A stretch of DNA of 64,000 bases from Thiothrix winogradskyi (GCF_021650935.1 NZ_CP091244.1:4216001-4280000); one strand, 5' to 3'; shown: positions 41,672-51,330, counted from the first letter of the stretch. Made by a program: numbers and translations. The notes: generated by a model from the sequence alone, not told the origin.

Positions 41672-42922
41672 ATGCAAAGCAACACCTTGAAAAAGCCGGT
41701 AGCAGGCAAAAAACCCGCCCCCAGCGCACCACAAGCCATTTACAAGTGGGAAGGCGTTAACCGCAATGGCGTAAAAATGCGTGGTGAAACCGAAGCCGTG
41801 AATCCCAACTGGTTACGTGCTGAACTGCGGCGCAAAGGTATTAATCCGGGGCGCATCTACCGCAAACCCAAACCGCTGTTCAAACCCGCGATCAAACCGG
41901 GCGATATTGCCCAATTTGCCCGCCAATTAACCACCATGATGCGGTCTGGTGTGCCAATGGTGCAATCTTTGGAATTAATGGCATCCGGGGGCGATAATGC
42001 CTCAGTACGCGAACTGGTCAATAAATTACGCGCCGACATCGAAGGCGGTGCCAGCTTAGGCAATGCCTTAGCCAAACACCCCAAATATTTCGACAAATTG
42101 TTTGTCAACTTGGTAAAAGCGGGCGAACAAGCCGGTACGCTGGAAACCATGCTGGAAAAAGTAGCCACCTACAAAGAAAAAAGTGAAGCGCTCAAAGCCA
42201 AAGTCAAAAGTGCGATGATGTACCCGATTATCGTCGTGGTTGCTGCCGTGGTGGTATCGGCAATCTTGCTGATCTGGGTTATCCCGCAGTTTAAGGAAGT
42301 CTTTAGCAGCTTTGGGGCTGATTTGCCCGCTTTCACCTTGTTGGTTATTTCGTTTTCGGATTGGTTAGTTGCCAACTGGTGGCAACCAATACTGCTATTT
42401 GTTGCTATCGGGGTTAGTTTTACCCAAGCTCGGCAACGCTCCAAAGCCTTTGACCGCTTCGTGGATAAAGCGTCGTTAAAGATCCCGATCATGGGGAATA
42501 TATTGAACTTGTCGGCGGTGGCACGATTTGCGCGTACTCTAGCCACCATGTTTGCGGCGGGTGTGCCGTTGGTTGAAGCCATGGATTCGGTGGCGGGTGC
42601 GACCGGCAATGCCTTGTATGAAGAAGCTTCGCGGCGAATTCAAGACGATACCGCTCGCGGGGTACAATTGAATACGGCCATGCAAACCACGCAATTATTC
42701 CCCAATATGATGGTACAAATGACCCGTATCGGTGAAGAATCCGGGCGCTTGGAAGAAATGCTGGCAAAAGTAGCCGATTATTACGAAGCACAGGTTGACG
42801 CTTTGGTCGATACCTTGGCAAAACAAATTGAACCGCTGATCATGGCGGTACTGGGCGGGATTGTGGGCAGTTTAGTCATTGCCATGTACCTGCCCATCTT
42901 TAAACTTGGGGCTGTTGTTTAG
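41672..42922 (+). CDS. pilC: Type IV pilus inner-membrane platform protein PilC
   Basis: A 416-residue GspF-family platform protein that couples PilB to pilin assembly. Two T2SSF domains (about residues 80-200 and 285-405) each carry the repeated pattern FARQLTTMMRSGVPMVQSLE / FARTLATMFAAGVPLVEAMD and GExSG/GEQAG turns, with three membrane segments. pilD begins 8 nt later. Confidence 0.96.
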   Translation: MQSNTLKKPVAGKKPAPSAPQAIYKWEGVNRNGVKMRGETEAVNPNWLRAELRRKGINPGRIYRKPKPLFKPAIKPGDIAQFARQLTTMMRSGVPMVQSLELMASGGDNASVRELVNKLRADIEGGASLGNALAKHPKYFDKLFVNLVKAGEQAGTLETMLEKVATYKEKSEALKAKVKSAMMYPIIVVVAAVVVSAILLIWVIPQFKEVFSSFGADLPAFTLLVISFSDWLVANWWQPILLFVAIGVSFTQARQRSKAFDRFVDKASLKIPIMGNILNLSAVARFARTLATMFAAGVPLVEAMDSVAGATGNALYEEASRRIQDDTARGVQLNTAMQTTQLFPNMMVQMTRIGEESGRLEEMLAKVADYYEAQVDALVDTLAKQIEPLIMAVLGGIVGSLVIAMYLPIFKLGAVV

Positions 42923-42930
42923 GAATTCTC

Positions 42931-43806
42931 ATGGAACTGATTTTTTTACTCAAAACCAGCCCAGTCTGGCTAATAAGTGTCGTGGGGCTATTTTCGCTAT
43001 TGGTGGGCAGTTTTCTGAATGTGGTCATTTACCGCCTGCCGATTATGTTAGAACGCCAATGGAAACACGACTGTAACGAATGGCTGGATCAACACCCTGA
43101 CAAGCAAGATACCGGCGATTTCAATCTGGTCGTGCCACGCTCACAATGCCCGACCTGTGGGCATAAAATCACCGCATTGGAAAACATTCCGGTCATTAGC
43201 TACCTATTGCTGCGCGGCAAATGTGCGGGCTGCAAAACCCCGATTTCCAGCCAATACCCATTGGTGGAACTGGCGACAGCACTGTTTTCCATGCTGGTGG
43301 CTTGGCGCGTCGGTTATGGCGTTGAATTAGTGGCATTGCTCGGCTTTACTTGGGTACTGGTCGCGCTGTTTATGATTGATGCGCAAACCATGCTGCTGCC
43401 AGACATTCTCACGTATCCGCTGCTGTGGGCGGGTTTGCTGCTCAATATTAGCGGCACGTTTGTCAGTTTGCCAGATGCGGTATTGGGTGCAGCATTTGGC
43501 TATTTGGCGCTCTGGTCAGTGTTTCACCTGTTCCGGCTGTTGACGGGCAAGGAAGGCATGGGGCACGGCGATTTCAAATTGCTGGCGGCACTCGGTGCGT
43601 GGGGTGGCTGGCAGATTCTGCCGTTCGTGATTTTCGCATCATCGGCGTTTGGTGCGATATTTGGGATTCTATGGATGCTGGCAAAGGGCAAACGCGAAAG
43701 CCTGCCCATGCCATTTGGCCCCTGGCTGGCAATGGCAGGCTTTGTGGCAATCGTATGGCGCGAGGAAATCCTGAACTGGATGAGCAAGATTTTCATGCCA
43801 TTCTAA
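42931..43806 (+). CDS. pilD: Prepilin peptidase/N-methyltransferase PilD
   Basis: A 291-residue membrane aspartic peptidase that cleaves prepilin leaders and methylates the new N-terminus. The N-terminal cytoplasmic insertion has CPTC and CAGC zinc pairs; catalytic aspartates are in MIDAQTMLLPD and MGHGDFKLL. About eight membrane segments. It ends the pilB-pilC-pilD operon. Confidence 0.96.
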   Translation: MELIFLLKTSPVWLISVVGLFSLLVGSFLNVVIYRLPIMLERQWKHDCNEWLDQHPDKQDTGDFNLVVPRSQCPTCGHKITALENIPVISYLLLRGKCAGCKTPISSQYPLVELATALFSMLVAWRVGYGVELVALLGFTWVLVALFMIDAQTMLLPDILTYPLLWAGLLLNISGTFVSLPDAVLGAAFGYLALWSVFHLFRLLTGKEGMGHGDFKLLAALGAWGGWQILPFVIFASSAFGAIFGILWMLAKGKRESLPMPFGPWLAMAGFVAIVWREEILNWMSKIFMPF

Positions 43807-43816
43807 AGCGCCGACA

Positions 43817-44221
43817 CTAGCTAATATAGCGGCACATCGGCGGCGCTTGCCCCACAATACGGTGAATACGCGGTGGGTGTTTCGCCGTCTGATGGCGTTG
43901 CGGCACATAATAGGCGTACATTTGTACCGGGCGTACCGGCACACGGGCGGTCTGATGCGGGCGCTGCATACGTTGCGGTGTTACCCGCGCTGAACGCTGC
44001 CAACCGGTTGCCTGATGAGCTGGCTGTTGCACTCTGCCATGACGTACTTGGCATTGCTCACACGACAAGGTGGCGGTTTGATATTGCTTGACGACCCGCA
44101 CGATAGGGTGGCTTTGATTGGCTCGCATAGTGCGCATATCTTCCACACTACCTGTCCACGCTTGCGCAGAAGGCACGGCCAATACCGTCAACCCTAAACC
44201 TGCTATTAACTTTTTCATCAT
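43817..44221 (-). CDS. Small exported hypothetical protein
   Basis: A 134-residue protein with a clear signal peptide (KKLIAGLGLTVLAVPSAQA). The mature part is rich in Gln, Arg, Pro and Thr with a CEQC pair and another Cys near the C-terminus. Two adjacent ATGs (44221, 44218) follow GGAG. No family is recognised. It is convergent with pilD and divergent from ubiE. Confidence 0.6.
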   Translation of the reverse strand: MMKKLIAGLGLTVLAVPSAQAWTGSVEDMRTMRANQSHPIVRVVKQYQTATLSCEQCQVRHGRVQQPAHQATGWQRSARVTPQRMQRPHQTARVPVRPVQMYAYYVPQRHQTAKHPPRIHRIVGQAPPMCRYIS

Positions 44222-44302
44222 CAGACTCCATGTAGAAATGGCGTTTGCCTGTTACAATGCCCCAATAATTGAGTCACCTTGAACCACACGGAAACATGTC
44301 GC

Positions 44303-45055
44303 ATGGCAGAACAGGAACAAACCACCCATTTCGGTTTTCAACAAGTACCCGTTACTGAGAAAGCTAGTCGGGTTGCTGGCGTATTTCATTCAGTAGCCGA
44401 CAAGTACGACGTAATGAACGACGTAATGTCATTTGGCGTGCATCGGCTGTGGAAACGCTTCACGATTGATGCAGCAGGCGCAAAACGCGGCAACCGCGTA
44501 TTGGATCTGGCAGGCGGCACGGGTGACTTGGCGTCGAAGTTTGCGCGGATCGTGGGGGATGATGGCGAAGTGATCCTTTCCGACATCAATGCGTCGATGC
44601 TGGAAAACGGGCGGGAACGTCTAACCGATAGGGGGATTGGCGGCAATGTGCGTTACGTGCAGGCGAATGCGGAATGCTTGCCGTTTGCTGACAACCATTT
44701 CGACATTATCACCATTGCCTTCGGGCTGCGGAATGTGACGGATAAGGATAAGGCATTGCGCTCCATGTACCGCGTGTTGAAACCGGGCGGGCGCTTGTTG
44801 GTGCTGGAATTTTCTAAACCCGCCGTACCCGGTTTAGCACCGATTTACGACCAGTATTCGTTCAAATTCCTGCCGCTGATGGGCAAATTGATTGCGAATG
44901 ATGCGGAAAGCTACCGTTATTTGGCGGAATCCATCCGTATGCACCCGGATCAAGCAACCCTCAAAGCCATGCTGGAAACCGCCGGATTTGAGCGCGTCAC
45001 CTACACCAATATGACCGGCGGCATTGTAGCCTTGCACAAAGGCTACAAGTTCTAA
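44303..45055 (+). CDS. ubiE: Ubiquinone/menaquinone C-methyltransferase UbiE
   Basis: A 250-residue class I methyltransferase for the C-methylation step of ubiquinone (and menaquinone) synthesis. Motifs: FHSVADKYDVMNDVMSFGVH, SAM loop VLDLAGGTGDLA, DIITIAFGLRNV and MTGGIVALHKGYK at the end. ATG 44303 (MAEQEQT) is chosen over the TTG at 44279 from length and a GGAA site. A palindromic repeat begins 5 nt after the stop. Confidence 0.96.
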   Translation: MAEQEQTTHFGFQQVPVTEKASRVAGVFHSVADKYDVMNDVMSFGVHRLWKRFTIDAAGAKRGNRVLDLAGGTGDLASKFARIVGDDGEVILSDINASMLENGRERLTDRGIGGNVRYVQANAECLPFADNHFDIITIAFGLRNVTDKDKALRSMYRVLKPGGRLLVLEFSKPAVPGLAPIYDQYSFKFLPLMGKLIANDAESYRYLAESIRMHPDQATLKAMLETAGFERVTYTNMTGGIVALHKGYKF

Positions 45056-45059
45056 CCCC

Positions 45060-45129
45060 TGTAGGTCGGGCTTCAGCCCGACATGGGTGTCAAAGCGACA
45101 GAGGCTGTCGGACTAAAGTCCGACCTACG
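45060..45129. repeat. Palindromic repeat (family B) between ubiE and opgC, forming the opgC end
   Basis: GTAGGTCGGGCTTCAGCCCG at one end and GTCGGACTAAAGTCCGACC at the other, with about 30 bp between. It could serve as a terminator for ubiE, but it also encodes the last residues and stop codon (TGA at 45073-45075) of the convergent opgC gene. Confidence 0.88.
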
Positions 45130-46248
45130 GTTCTGTTGTTTCTTGCGCTGTAAATAGGCTTTGTGCCACAGCGCAGGTAGCGTTAAGCTCGCCAGAAACA
45201 CCACCAGCACCAACCATTTCTGATTATCTGTAAACGCCCAATCCCCCCAGCGGAACGGAATGTAGCAATACAGCACCACCAGATGGAAAGCAAAAACCTG
45301 CAAGGAATGCTGTCCCAAAAAGCCCAACCACCGCGCTGGCCAAGCCAGCAACTTCAACACGTTATAGCGCCGGTGCAACACAATAATTCCGGCAATCACG
45401 TACACAAACGCCAAGAAATTCGTCAAGCGCAGCCAGGACAGATTGTCCCGCCCAATGTGACGGTATTCCTGAAACCACGCAGCAATCGGCGATAAATCAC
45501 GCGATACATAACCATGCCGTTGCAAATACAGCGCCACAATCACCAGCAAACTGACCGACCACAACCAGCCATTCACACGTGGTAACGCACCCTTGCTATT
45601 AAAACGCAGGAAACCCAACACCATGCCCAGCACAAAAATGAATTGCCAAGCCATGAAATTAAATGCACCACCCCGCAACAACAACCCCTGCGGCAACAAT
45701 GCCAATACATCACGCCCCCAGCCATACTGCGCTGCCAGCCATAAACCGCCACTGCCCAACAATACCATTGCCACCCCAATGGTTTGGTATTGCAACATCA
45801 AACGCAGCCCAAACGGTGCTGCCAACATCAACACCACATACAAGGGCAACACATCCAACATCGGCGGCTGATAGACCAATAACAGTCCTGATAGCAAAGC
45901 GCGGGCGGGTTCCACCTGCATCTCATTGGCAAAACTGGTCCAATACGCCCCCGACCATTGTGTTGCCACCGTGAATACAAACACCGCCAGCAATACCATC
46001 AAATGGTAAAGGTAAATCACCCCGGCACGCTGCCACACACGCTGCTCCAGTACTTGCCCACCGGCAGTGTGATAACGGCTGTACACCAACGCCACCAACA
46101 TGCCAGACAGAAAGACAAAGCCTTCCGCCGCACTGACATACCCAGCAAATTCATACAAATGCTGGAAGATCGGCTCACCAAAATGGTCAGCAGCCATAAT
46201 GATCAACATCAAACCTCTGAGTATATCCAGCGAAATGTCACGGTTCAT
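45073..46248 (-). CDS. opgC: OpgC-family membrane protein (glucan succinyl/acyltransferase-like)
   Basis: A 391-residue protein with about ten membrane segments. The OpgC signature is at the start (RDISLDILRGLMLIIMAADHF) and GFVFLSGMLVALVYSR follows. OpgC decorates osmoregulated periplasmic glucans with succinyl groups. It is divergent from opgG, 189 bp apart, supporting a shared glucan role. ATG 46248 is preferred over TTG 46257. The last about 18 residues (SDFSPTASVALTPMSG) come from a palindromic repeat and are not family-like, so the original end may have been replaced. Confidence 0.85.
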   Translation of the reverse strand: MNRDISLDILRGLMLIIMAADHFGEPIFQHLYEFAGYVSAAEGFVFLSGMLVALVYSRYHTAGGQVLEQRVWQRAGVIYLYHLMVLLAVFVFTVATQWSGAYWTSFANEMQVEPARALLSGLLLVYQPPMLDVLPLYVVLMLAAPFGLRLMLQYQTIGVAMVLLGSGGLWLAAQYGWGRDVLALLPQGLLLRGGAFNFMAWQFIFVLGMVLGFLRFNSKGALPRVNGWLWSVSLLVIVALYLQRHGYVSRDLSPIAAWFQEYRHIGRDNLSWLRLTNFLAFVYVIAGIIVLHRRYNVLKLLAWPARWLGFLGQHSLQVFAFHLVVLYCYIPFRWGDWAFTDNQKWLVLVVFLASLTLPALWHKAYLQRKKQQNRRSDFSPTASVALTPMSG

Positions 46249-46437
46249 CGACAACAAATTCCTTGCCTTGCGGCGTTATTAGGGCTACGGGGCGCAACTA
46301 TACGACCAAGTGCTTATTCTGCCAATCATATACCGCTAGACGTCACTCAAATTCTGCTCTACTATTTCTTCCCCAAGTCCCTTGGTCAATCTTGGCAACC
46401 TACTGAGCAACATAGCCCTCTTCGGTATCCCACCATT

Positions 46438-47964
46438 ATGAAATCTAACCTGCCTATTTGGCTCTTATCATTTGTATTACTCACCTTTAGCGACGTTAAC
46501 GCTTACGCAGATGACGGCTGTTTTACACACGTCAAACAGGTGGCGGAGCAACTCTCCAGCCAACCGTTCAGCAAAACGCCCATGATGAAAGTGGATACAG
46601 GGCGAATTACTTACGACCATTACCAGCGCATCAAGTTCAAAGGCAACCAAACCTTTTGGCGCGATGAAATGCTCCCGTTCCAACTCGAATTTATGCATCC
46701 GGGGATGCATTACATTCACCCTATCGAACTGTTTGCTTGGGAAAACGGCGCGGCAACCCCCATCAAATTTTCGCGCAAGTATTATGACTACACCGAAGTC
46801 AAAGACTTAAACCTCGAAAATGACGAACCGAATATGGGCTTTACCGGCTTTCGCATCCTCGCCAAACTCGGCGGCAAACACTCCAGTTACACCGAAGCAC
46901 TCGTCTTCCAAGGTGCCAGCTACTTCCGTGCGCTGGGGCTGGATCAAAAATACGGCTTGTCGGCACGCGGGCTTGCCATTAACACCTCGCTGGAAGGCAA
47001 AGAAGAATTCCCCGATTACACCAAGTTCTGGCTGGAAAAACCGGCTAAGGATGCCGAAACACTGGTGTTTTGCGCCCTGCTCGACTCACCTTCAACCACC
47101 GGTGCCACCCGTTTTGTGCTGACACCCGGTAAAAGCACTGAAATGGAAGTCGAAACCCAGCTTTACCCGCGCCAAGACATGACTGAAATCGGCATTGCGC
47201 CCCTGACCAGCATGTTCTTCCACGGTGAAAACTCCCAGCAACATTACGGTGACTATCGCCCCGAAGTACATGATTCTGATGGCTTGCTGATTCAGCGCGG
47301 CAAAGACTGGACATGGCAGCCGCTGTGGGAAGTTCCTTACTTCAACTTCCAATCAACGCCTGTGGAGACACTCTCCGGGTTCGGCTTGCTGCAACGTGAC
47401 CGTGATTTCAACAACTATCAGGACCTAGAAGCGTGGTATCACGCCCGCCCCAGTGTTTGGATAGAGCCTTTAGGCGATTGGGGCAAAGGCAGTGTGCAAT
47501 TGCTGCGCTTACATACGGAGTCTGACATTTTAGATAACATCGTGGCATACTGGAAAAGTGATGCTGGCAACGCTTTCAGCCACTTGCATTACCGCATGTC
47601 ATGGCGTTCGGATGAGCCACCTGCCCATACATTAGGTAAAGTTGTGGCGACCCGTGCGACGAATAAGGCGGTGGATGGTTTACCCGGTCATAAGGGACGT
47701 ATACGTTTTATTGTCGATTTCAATGATGTACCGAAACTAGCCAAAATGCCGCAGGCAGAGTTAACATTCAACGGTGCAGGTAAAACCAATCCGGTAGTGG
47801 TACAGGAAAACCCCTATGTGAAAGGCTGGCGCGTCATTGCTGCGGTATTCCCGGAAACCTGTGACAAACCCATGACTGCAACCATTCGTCTGACAGACGG
47901 TGTAAACCCTTTGAGCGAAACGTGGTCTTACCCTATTCCTGAGTCACTGTGCAATGCACCCTGA
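46438..47964 (+). CDS. opgG: Periplasmic glucan biosynthesis protein OpgG (MdoG)
   Basis: A 508-residue exported protein that shapes the backbone of osmoregulated periplasmic glucans. Signal peptide LLSFVLLTFSDVNAYA, then family blocks MLPFQLEFMHPGMHYIHPIE, SSYTEALVFQGASYFRALG and FFHGENSQQHYGDYRPEVHD. A longer open frame reaches back to 45958 but that part is antisense to opgC and lacks family match. It heads the opgG, small gene, opgH set. Confidence 0.94.
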   Translation: MKSNLPIWLLSFVLLTFSDVNAYADDGCFTHVKQVAEQLSSQPFSKTPMMKVDTGRITYDHYQRIKFKGNQTFWRDEMLPFQLEFMHPGMHYIHPIELFAWENGAATPIKFSRKYYDYTEVKDLNLENDEPNMGFTGFRILAKLGGKHSSYTEALVFQGASYFRALGLDQKYGLSARGLAINTSLEGKEEFPDYTKFWLEKPAKDAETLVFCALLDSPSTTGATRFVLTPGKSTEMEVETQLYPRQDMTEIGIAPLTSMFFHGENSQQHYGDYRPEVHDSDGLLIQRGKDWTWQPLWEVPYFNFQSTPVETLSGFGLLQRDRDFNNYQDLEAWYHARPSVWIEPLGDWGKGSVQLLRLHTESDILDNIVAYWKSDAGNAFSHLHYRMSWRSDEPPAHTLGKVVATRATNKAVDGLPGHKGRIRFIVDFNDVPKLAKMPQAELTFNGAGKTNPVVVQENPYVKGWRVIAAVFPETCDKPMTATIRLTDGVNPLSETWSYPIPESLCNAP

Positions 47965-48030
47965 CCCGCAGTCTCAATAACAACAACAATGGTATTACTG
48001 TTAACAACCCTTGCGTGGATTGACAAACAA

Positions 48031-48402
48031 ATGACTGAACAACTAGCACAAACAAACGTGGAAACACCTGATACCAACGCGCCCAGCAATGCGTGGTTGA
48101 TCGCCCAAAAACGTGCCAATGATTACCTGAAACTGCACCGCTTACTGGATTGGGAACGTGAACGCCTGTTAGCGCAAATCACCCAGAAGCTGGCGCGGGC
48201 AGGACTTTTTTCCGAGCAAGAACTGATTCAACTGTTCATCAGCACCGCTCAGGAAGAGCTGGCACTGCTGCAAGCCAAAAACAGCGACAACCGCACCCCC
48301 ACCGGGCCGTTGTTTGAGCGCAGCAGTATTCGGATAGCGCCCTTGCAAGCGATTACATTATTGCCATCGTCACGCCCACGCTCACGTTTACTGCTTAAAT
48401 GA
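48031..48402 (+). CDS. Small hypothetical protein between opgG and opgH
   Basis: A 123-residue, mostly helical protein (NAWLIAQKRANDYLKLHRLL; QELIQLFISTAQEELALLQ) with a basic tail (SSRPRSRLLLK) and no signal peptide. The frame can start at 47989, giving an unlikely hydrophobic extension; ATG 48031 is chosen but neither has a strong ribosome site. Its stop overlaps the opgH start (ATGA), so it is likely translated with opgH. In E. coli no gene sits between opgG and opgH. Function unknown. Confidence 0.6.
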   Translation: MTEQLAQTNVETPDTNAPSNAWLIAQKRANDYLKLHRLLDWERERLLAQITQKLARAGLFSEQELIQLFISTAQEELALLQAKNSDNRTPTGPLFERSSIRIAPLQAITLLPSSRPRSRLLLK

Positions 48403-50429
48403 GCCAAGCACACGACGAACAAATACCTTGGCAAGCGACCGCCAGACGGCGGCGTGTGGTATTTTTTGCGACAATTGCCTTCCTGACCGGACTCGCAACT
48501 TTCTGGCTAGGTGCTAACCTGCCCGCCGAGTTACCCATTGTGTGGCAAGCCTTAGTGCTGATTCCGTTTGCGGTACTGTTTTTGTGGTTAGCCTTAGGCT
48601 TTATGACCGCTGTGGTCGGGTTGTGGGTGCTGAATTTCGGCGGGCAAAACCGCGTTGCGAGTGCGCCCACTTCGCCCTTGCCGCAATTGCAAACCCGCGA
48701 TACCACCGCGATTTTGCTGCCCATTTATAACGAAGACATCGCCTATGTTTACGCCGGGCTGCAAAGCATTTACCAATCGCTAGAACAAACCGGGCAGTTA
48801 CACCAGTTCGAGTTCTACATCCTCTCGGATTCCGACGATGCCAGCAATTGGTTACGCGAAGAAGCCGCATGGTCAGCATTGTGCCGCACTGTGGGTTCAT
48901 CCGAACGCATCCATTACCGCCGCCGCAAACACCGCACCAAAAAGAAAAGCGGCAATGTGATGGATTTCTGCCGCCGCTGGGGTAAACGTCACCCCTACAT
49001 GGTAGTACTGGACGCTGACAGCCTCATGACCGGCGATGCCTTAATCCGTCTGGTCGATGCGATGGAACGCAATGAACGGGTTGGTCTAATCCAAACCCCG
49101 CTCTACACGATCGGCTTGGATACGCTGTACGCTCGCGGGCAGCAATTCGTGAATCGCTTATACGGGCCGATATTTTTTGCGGGTTTGCATTGGTGGTGGC
49201 TGGGTGAAAGCCAATACTGGGGGCACAATGTCATCATTCGTACCCAAGCCTTTATGGGGCATTGCCACTTGCCCAAACTGAAAGAAGGCAGCACTTTAGG
49301 CGGCGAAATCCTCAGCCACGACTTTGTAGAAGCGGCGTTACTCAACCGTGCAGGCTGGGAAACTTGGCTGGCTTACGACATGGAAGGCAGCTTCGAGCGC
49401 CCCCCACCAACCATGACCGATGCTCTCAAACGCGACCGCCGCTGGTGTCAGGGCAACCTGCAACACTGGCTGATTATTTGGGCGCATGGCATTCCGCACC
49501 TCCACCGCTTCCTGTTGTTGGGCGGCATTATGTCTTACGTCAGCTCCTTGATTTGGTTGGGCTGGCTGGGCGTATTAACCGCGATTGCGGTATTTTACCC
49601 CAAACTCACCTTAATTCCGTTAACCGCAGGCAATAGCGCGTTATTGGTGCTGACTCTCATTTTGCTGTTTTTCTACAAAACTTTCGGCTTAGCAGAAACA
49701 GCACGCAAGGGCACGGCGCATTTGTTTGGCGGTGTCAGCGGGCTAAGCGCCAGTGTCGCCACAGAAACCCTGCTTTCTATGCTTACTGCCCCCGTGCGCA
49801 TGATGTATTACAGCAAATTCGTGGTGCAAATCTTACAAGGCAAACGTGCCGTGTGGGGAACGCAGCAACGTACTGGCGGCGGCTTGACCTGGGCAGATGC
49901 TTGGCAGGAATACGGCTGGGTCAGCCAAATTGGCGTGGCGTGGGCAATTTTGCTGTTGATATTCAACCCCATGACCTTTTTGTGGATGTCGCCGGTTATC
50001 GCAGGCTTAGTGCTTTCAGTGCCATTGGCCATGTTGACCAGCGCCCAAACCAGCTTGCAAACCAACCTATTCCGCACCCCAGACGAGGTTGCGCCCGACT
50101 ATATCTTGCAAGCCTTTGAGAAAAATTACGCTGAAATGTTGGCGAACCCCTGCATCTCTACCCGCGATTTGTTTATCCGCGTGGTGGTTGATCCGCTCGC
50201 TTTCCGGCAACACATGACCTACATCCCGCACCGCCAGCACGTCCCCGAAGGCACACGCCAGCAACGTGAAGAACAGGTCAAACGCTTGCTAGAACAAGGT
50301 CCCGGCGCGATTTCCAACAGCGAACGCCTGATCATTCTGGAAGATGACGACATGCTCACGCAATTGCATACGCAAGTGTGGCAATTGCCGGAAGCACGAT
50401 TCCACGAACACTGGATGTCGAAGCTATGA
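48399..50429 (+). CDS. opgH: Glucan glucosyltransferase OpgH (MdoH)
   Basis: A 676-residue membrane GT2 transferase that makes the beta-glucan chain and moves it across the membrane using UDP-glucose. Visible: two N-terminal membrane segments, ILLPIYNEDIAYVYAGLQSI, VVLDADSLMTG (DxD), DRRWCQGNLQHW (Q-x-x-x-W type), and a C-terminal block of about six membrane segments. It is shorter than E. coli OpgH (847 residues), mainly at the ends. It shares a transcript with opgG. Confidence 0.93.
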   Translation: MSQAHDEQIPWQATARRRRVVFFATIAFLTGLATFWLGANLPAELPIVWQALVLIPFAVLFLWLALGFMTAVVGLWVLNFGGQNRVASAPTSPLPQLQTRDTTAILLPIYNEDIAYVYAGLQSIYQSLEQTGQLHQFEFYILSDSDDASNWLREEAAWSALCRTVGSSERIHYRRRKHRTKKKSGNVMDFCRRWGKRHPYMVVLDADSLMTGDALIRLVDAMERNERVGLIQTPLYTIGLDTLYARGQQFVNRLYGPIFFAGLHWWWLGESQYWGHNVIIRTQAFMGHCHLPKLKEGSTLGGEILSHDFVEAALLNRAGWETWLAYDMEGSFERPPPTMTDALKRDRRWCQGNLQHWLIIWAHGIPHLHRFLLLGGIMSYVSSLIWLGWLGVLTAIAVFYPKLTLIPLTAGNSALLVLTLILLFFYKTFGLAETARKGTAHLFGGVSGLSASVATETLLSMLTAPVRMMYYSKFVVQILQGKRAVWGTQQRTGGGLTWADAWQEYGWVSQIGVAWAILLLIFNPMTFLWMSPVIAGLVLSVPLAMLTSAQTSLQTNLFRTPDEVAPDYILQAFEKNYAEMLANPCISTRDLFIRVVVDPLAFRQHMTYIPHRQHVPEGTRQQREEQVKRLLEQGPGAISNSERLIILEDDDMLTQLHTQVWQLPEARFHEHWMSKL

Positions 50430-50510
50430 GACATTCGTCAATGCGTAATTGACACGGCTTTACATTCATTGCATAGTTGTATGACACAATGTAAGACGGA
50501 GAAAATCAAC

Positions 50511-50771
50511 ATGCGCGTCAATGCCAGACTAGATGAACAAAGTGAAAGTGACTTGAAGTTTCTGCAACAAGTCACTCATAGCACAAGCACCGACATCATT
50601 AAGATGGCACTGCGCTTTTATGCTGCACACATTCATCAAGAAGCGCGGCAGCAGAAAGAAGCGCTGTTGAAAAGTGGTTTTATCGGCTGCTTTGCAGGTT
50701 CTAGCGACTTATCCAGTCATTACAAGGTGTATGTACGTGAGGCACTGGATGCTAAATACCCTGCACAATAG
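50511..50771 (+). CDS. Ribbon-helix-helix antitoxin-like protein
   Basis: An 86-residue protein with an RHH core (MRVNARLDEQSESDLKFLQQ, TDIIKMALRFYAAHI) and a C-terminal part likely to bind the partner toxin. ATG 50511 has GGAG at 9 nt; the frame to 50469 is less likely. It overlaps the PIN gene by 23 nt. Confidence 0.82.
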   Translation: MRVNARLDEQSESDLKFLQQVTHSTSTDIIKMALRFYAAHIHQEARQQKEALLKSGFIGCFAGSSDLSSHYKVYVREALDAKYPAQ

Positions 50772-51189
50772 TTCTACTTTGGTGGACACTGGCTTTTGGG
50801 TTGCCCTTGGCAATAAGAACGACAAACACCATGCGAGGGCGCTCCAAGCCTTTACCGATAATACCGATGTATTGATTACTACCAGTGCAGTGATTACAGA
50901 AACCACCTATTTGTTATACCGCGATGCGGGCTTTGATAAGCAACAAGCCTTCTTGCACGGGTTGGAAATGGGCATAACGCGCATCTTCGACTTACAACAG
51001 CAACATTTTGGGCGTGTTCAAGCACTTATGCGCCAATATGCCAACTTACCAATGGACTTGGCGGATGCTTCCTTGGTTATTCTTGCAGAGGAATTAGGTC
51101 ATGGGCGTATTTTCTCCACAGACCAGCGCGATTTTGGGACTTACCGCTGGAAACAGCACAAGCCATTCCACAACCTGTTATTACCATGA
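50749..51189 (+). CDS. PIN-domain toxin (VapC-like)
   Basis: A 146-residue PIN-domain protein starting MLNTLHNSSTLVDTGFW. Nuclease-site acids are in TLVDTGFWVAL, ITETTYLL, MDLADASLVILA and FSTDQRDFGTY. It forms a toxin-antitoxin pair with the overlapping RHH gene. The longer frame to 50674 is overlap only. Target RNA unknown. Confidence 0.83.
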   Translation: MLNTLHNSSTLVDTGFWVALGNKNDKHHARALQAFTDNTDVLITTSAVITETTYLLYRDAGFDKQQAFLHGLEMGITRIFDLQQQHFGRVQALMRQYANLPMDLADASLVILAEELGHGRIFSTDQRDFGTYRWKQHKPFHNLLLP

Positions 51190-51246
51190 TTCACGCCTGA
51201 TTACTGGTGAGGAAAAATCGCCCCCATGCTACCGATTGTTGTATCT

Positions 51247-51330
51247 GAACTAGAATTTTCAGGATGAAAGGATCGGCAGAAACAGTCCTGCCCGCTCTTG
51301 GTAATCTTTTCATCCTGAGAATCTTAGTTC
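51247..51330. repeat. 84-bp imperfect palindromic element
   Basis: Arms of about 27 bp (GAACTAGAATTTTCAGGATG and its partner CATCCTGAGAATCTTAGTTC) flank an inner small hairpin (CGGCAG/CTGCC). It lies in the 255-bp gap between the PIN gene and the convergent membrane protein gene. It may end transcription from both sides or be a small mobile repeat. Nothing else is seen in this gap. Confidence 0.7.

Noticed and set aside
45060..45129. Simple intrinsic terminator of ubiE
   Set aside because: It has no U-tract and is one of at least two copies of a dispersed repeat, the other inside a coding frame, so repeat is the better description.
45958..46437. N-terminal extension of opgG by 160 codons
   Set aside because: The extension is antisense to opgC, has no family match, and the signal peptide begins at 46438.
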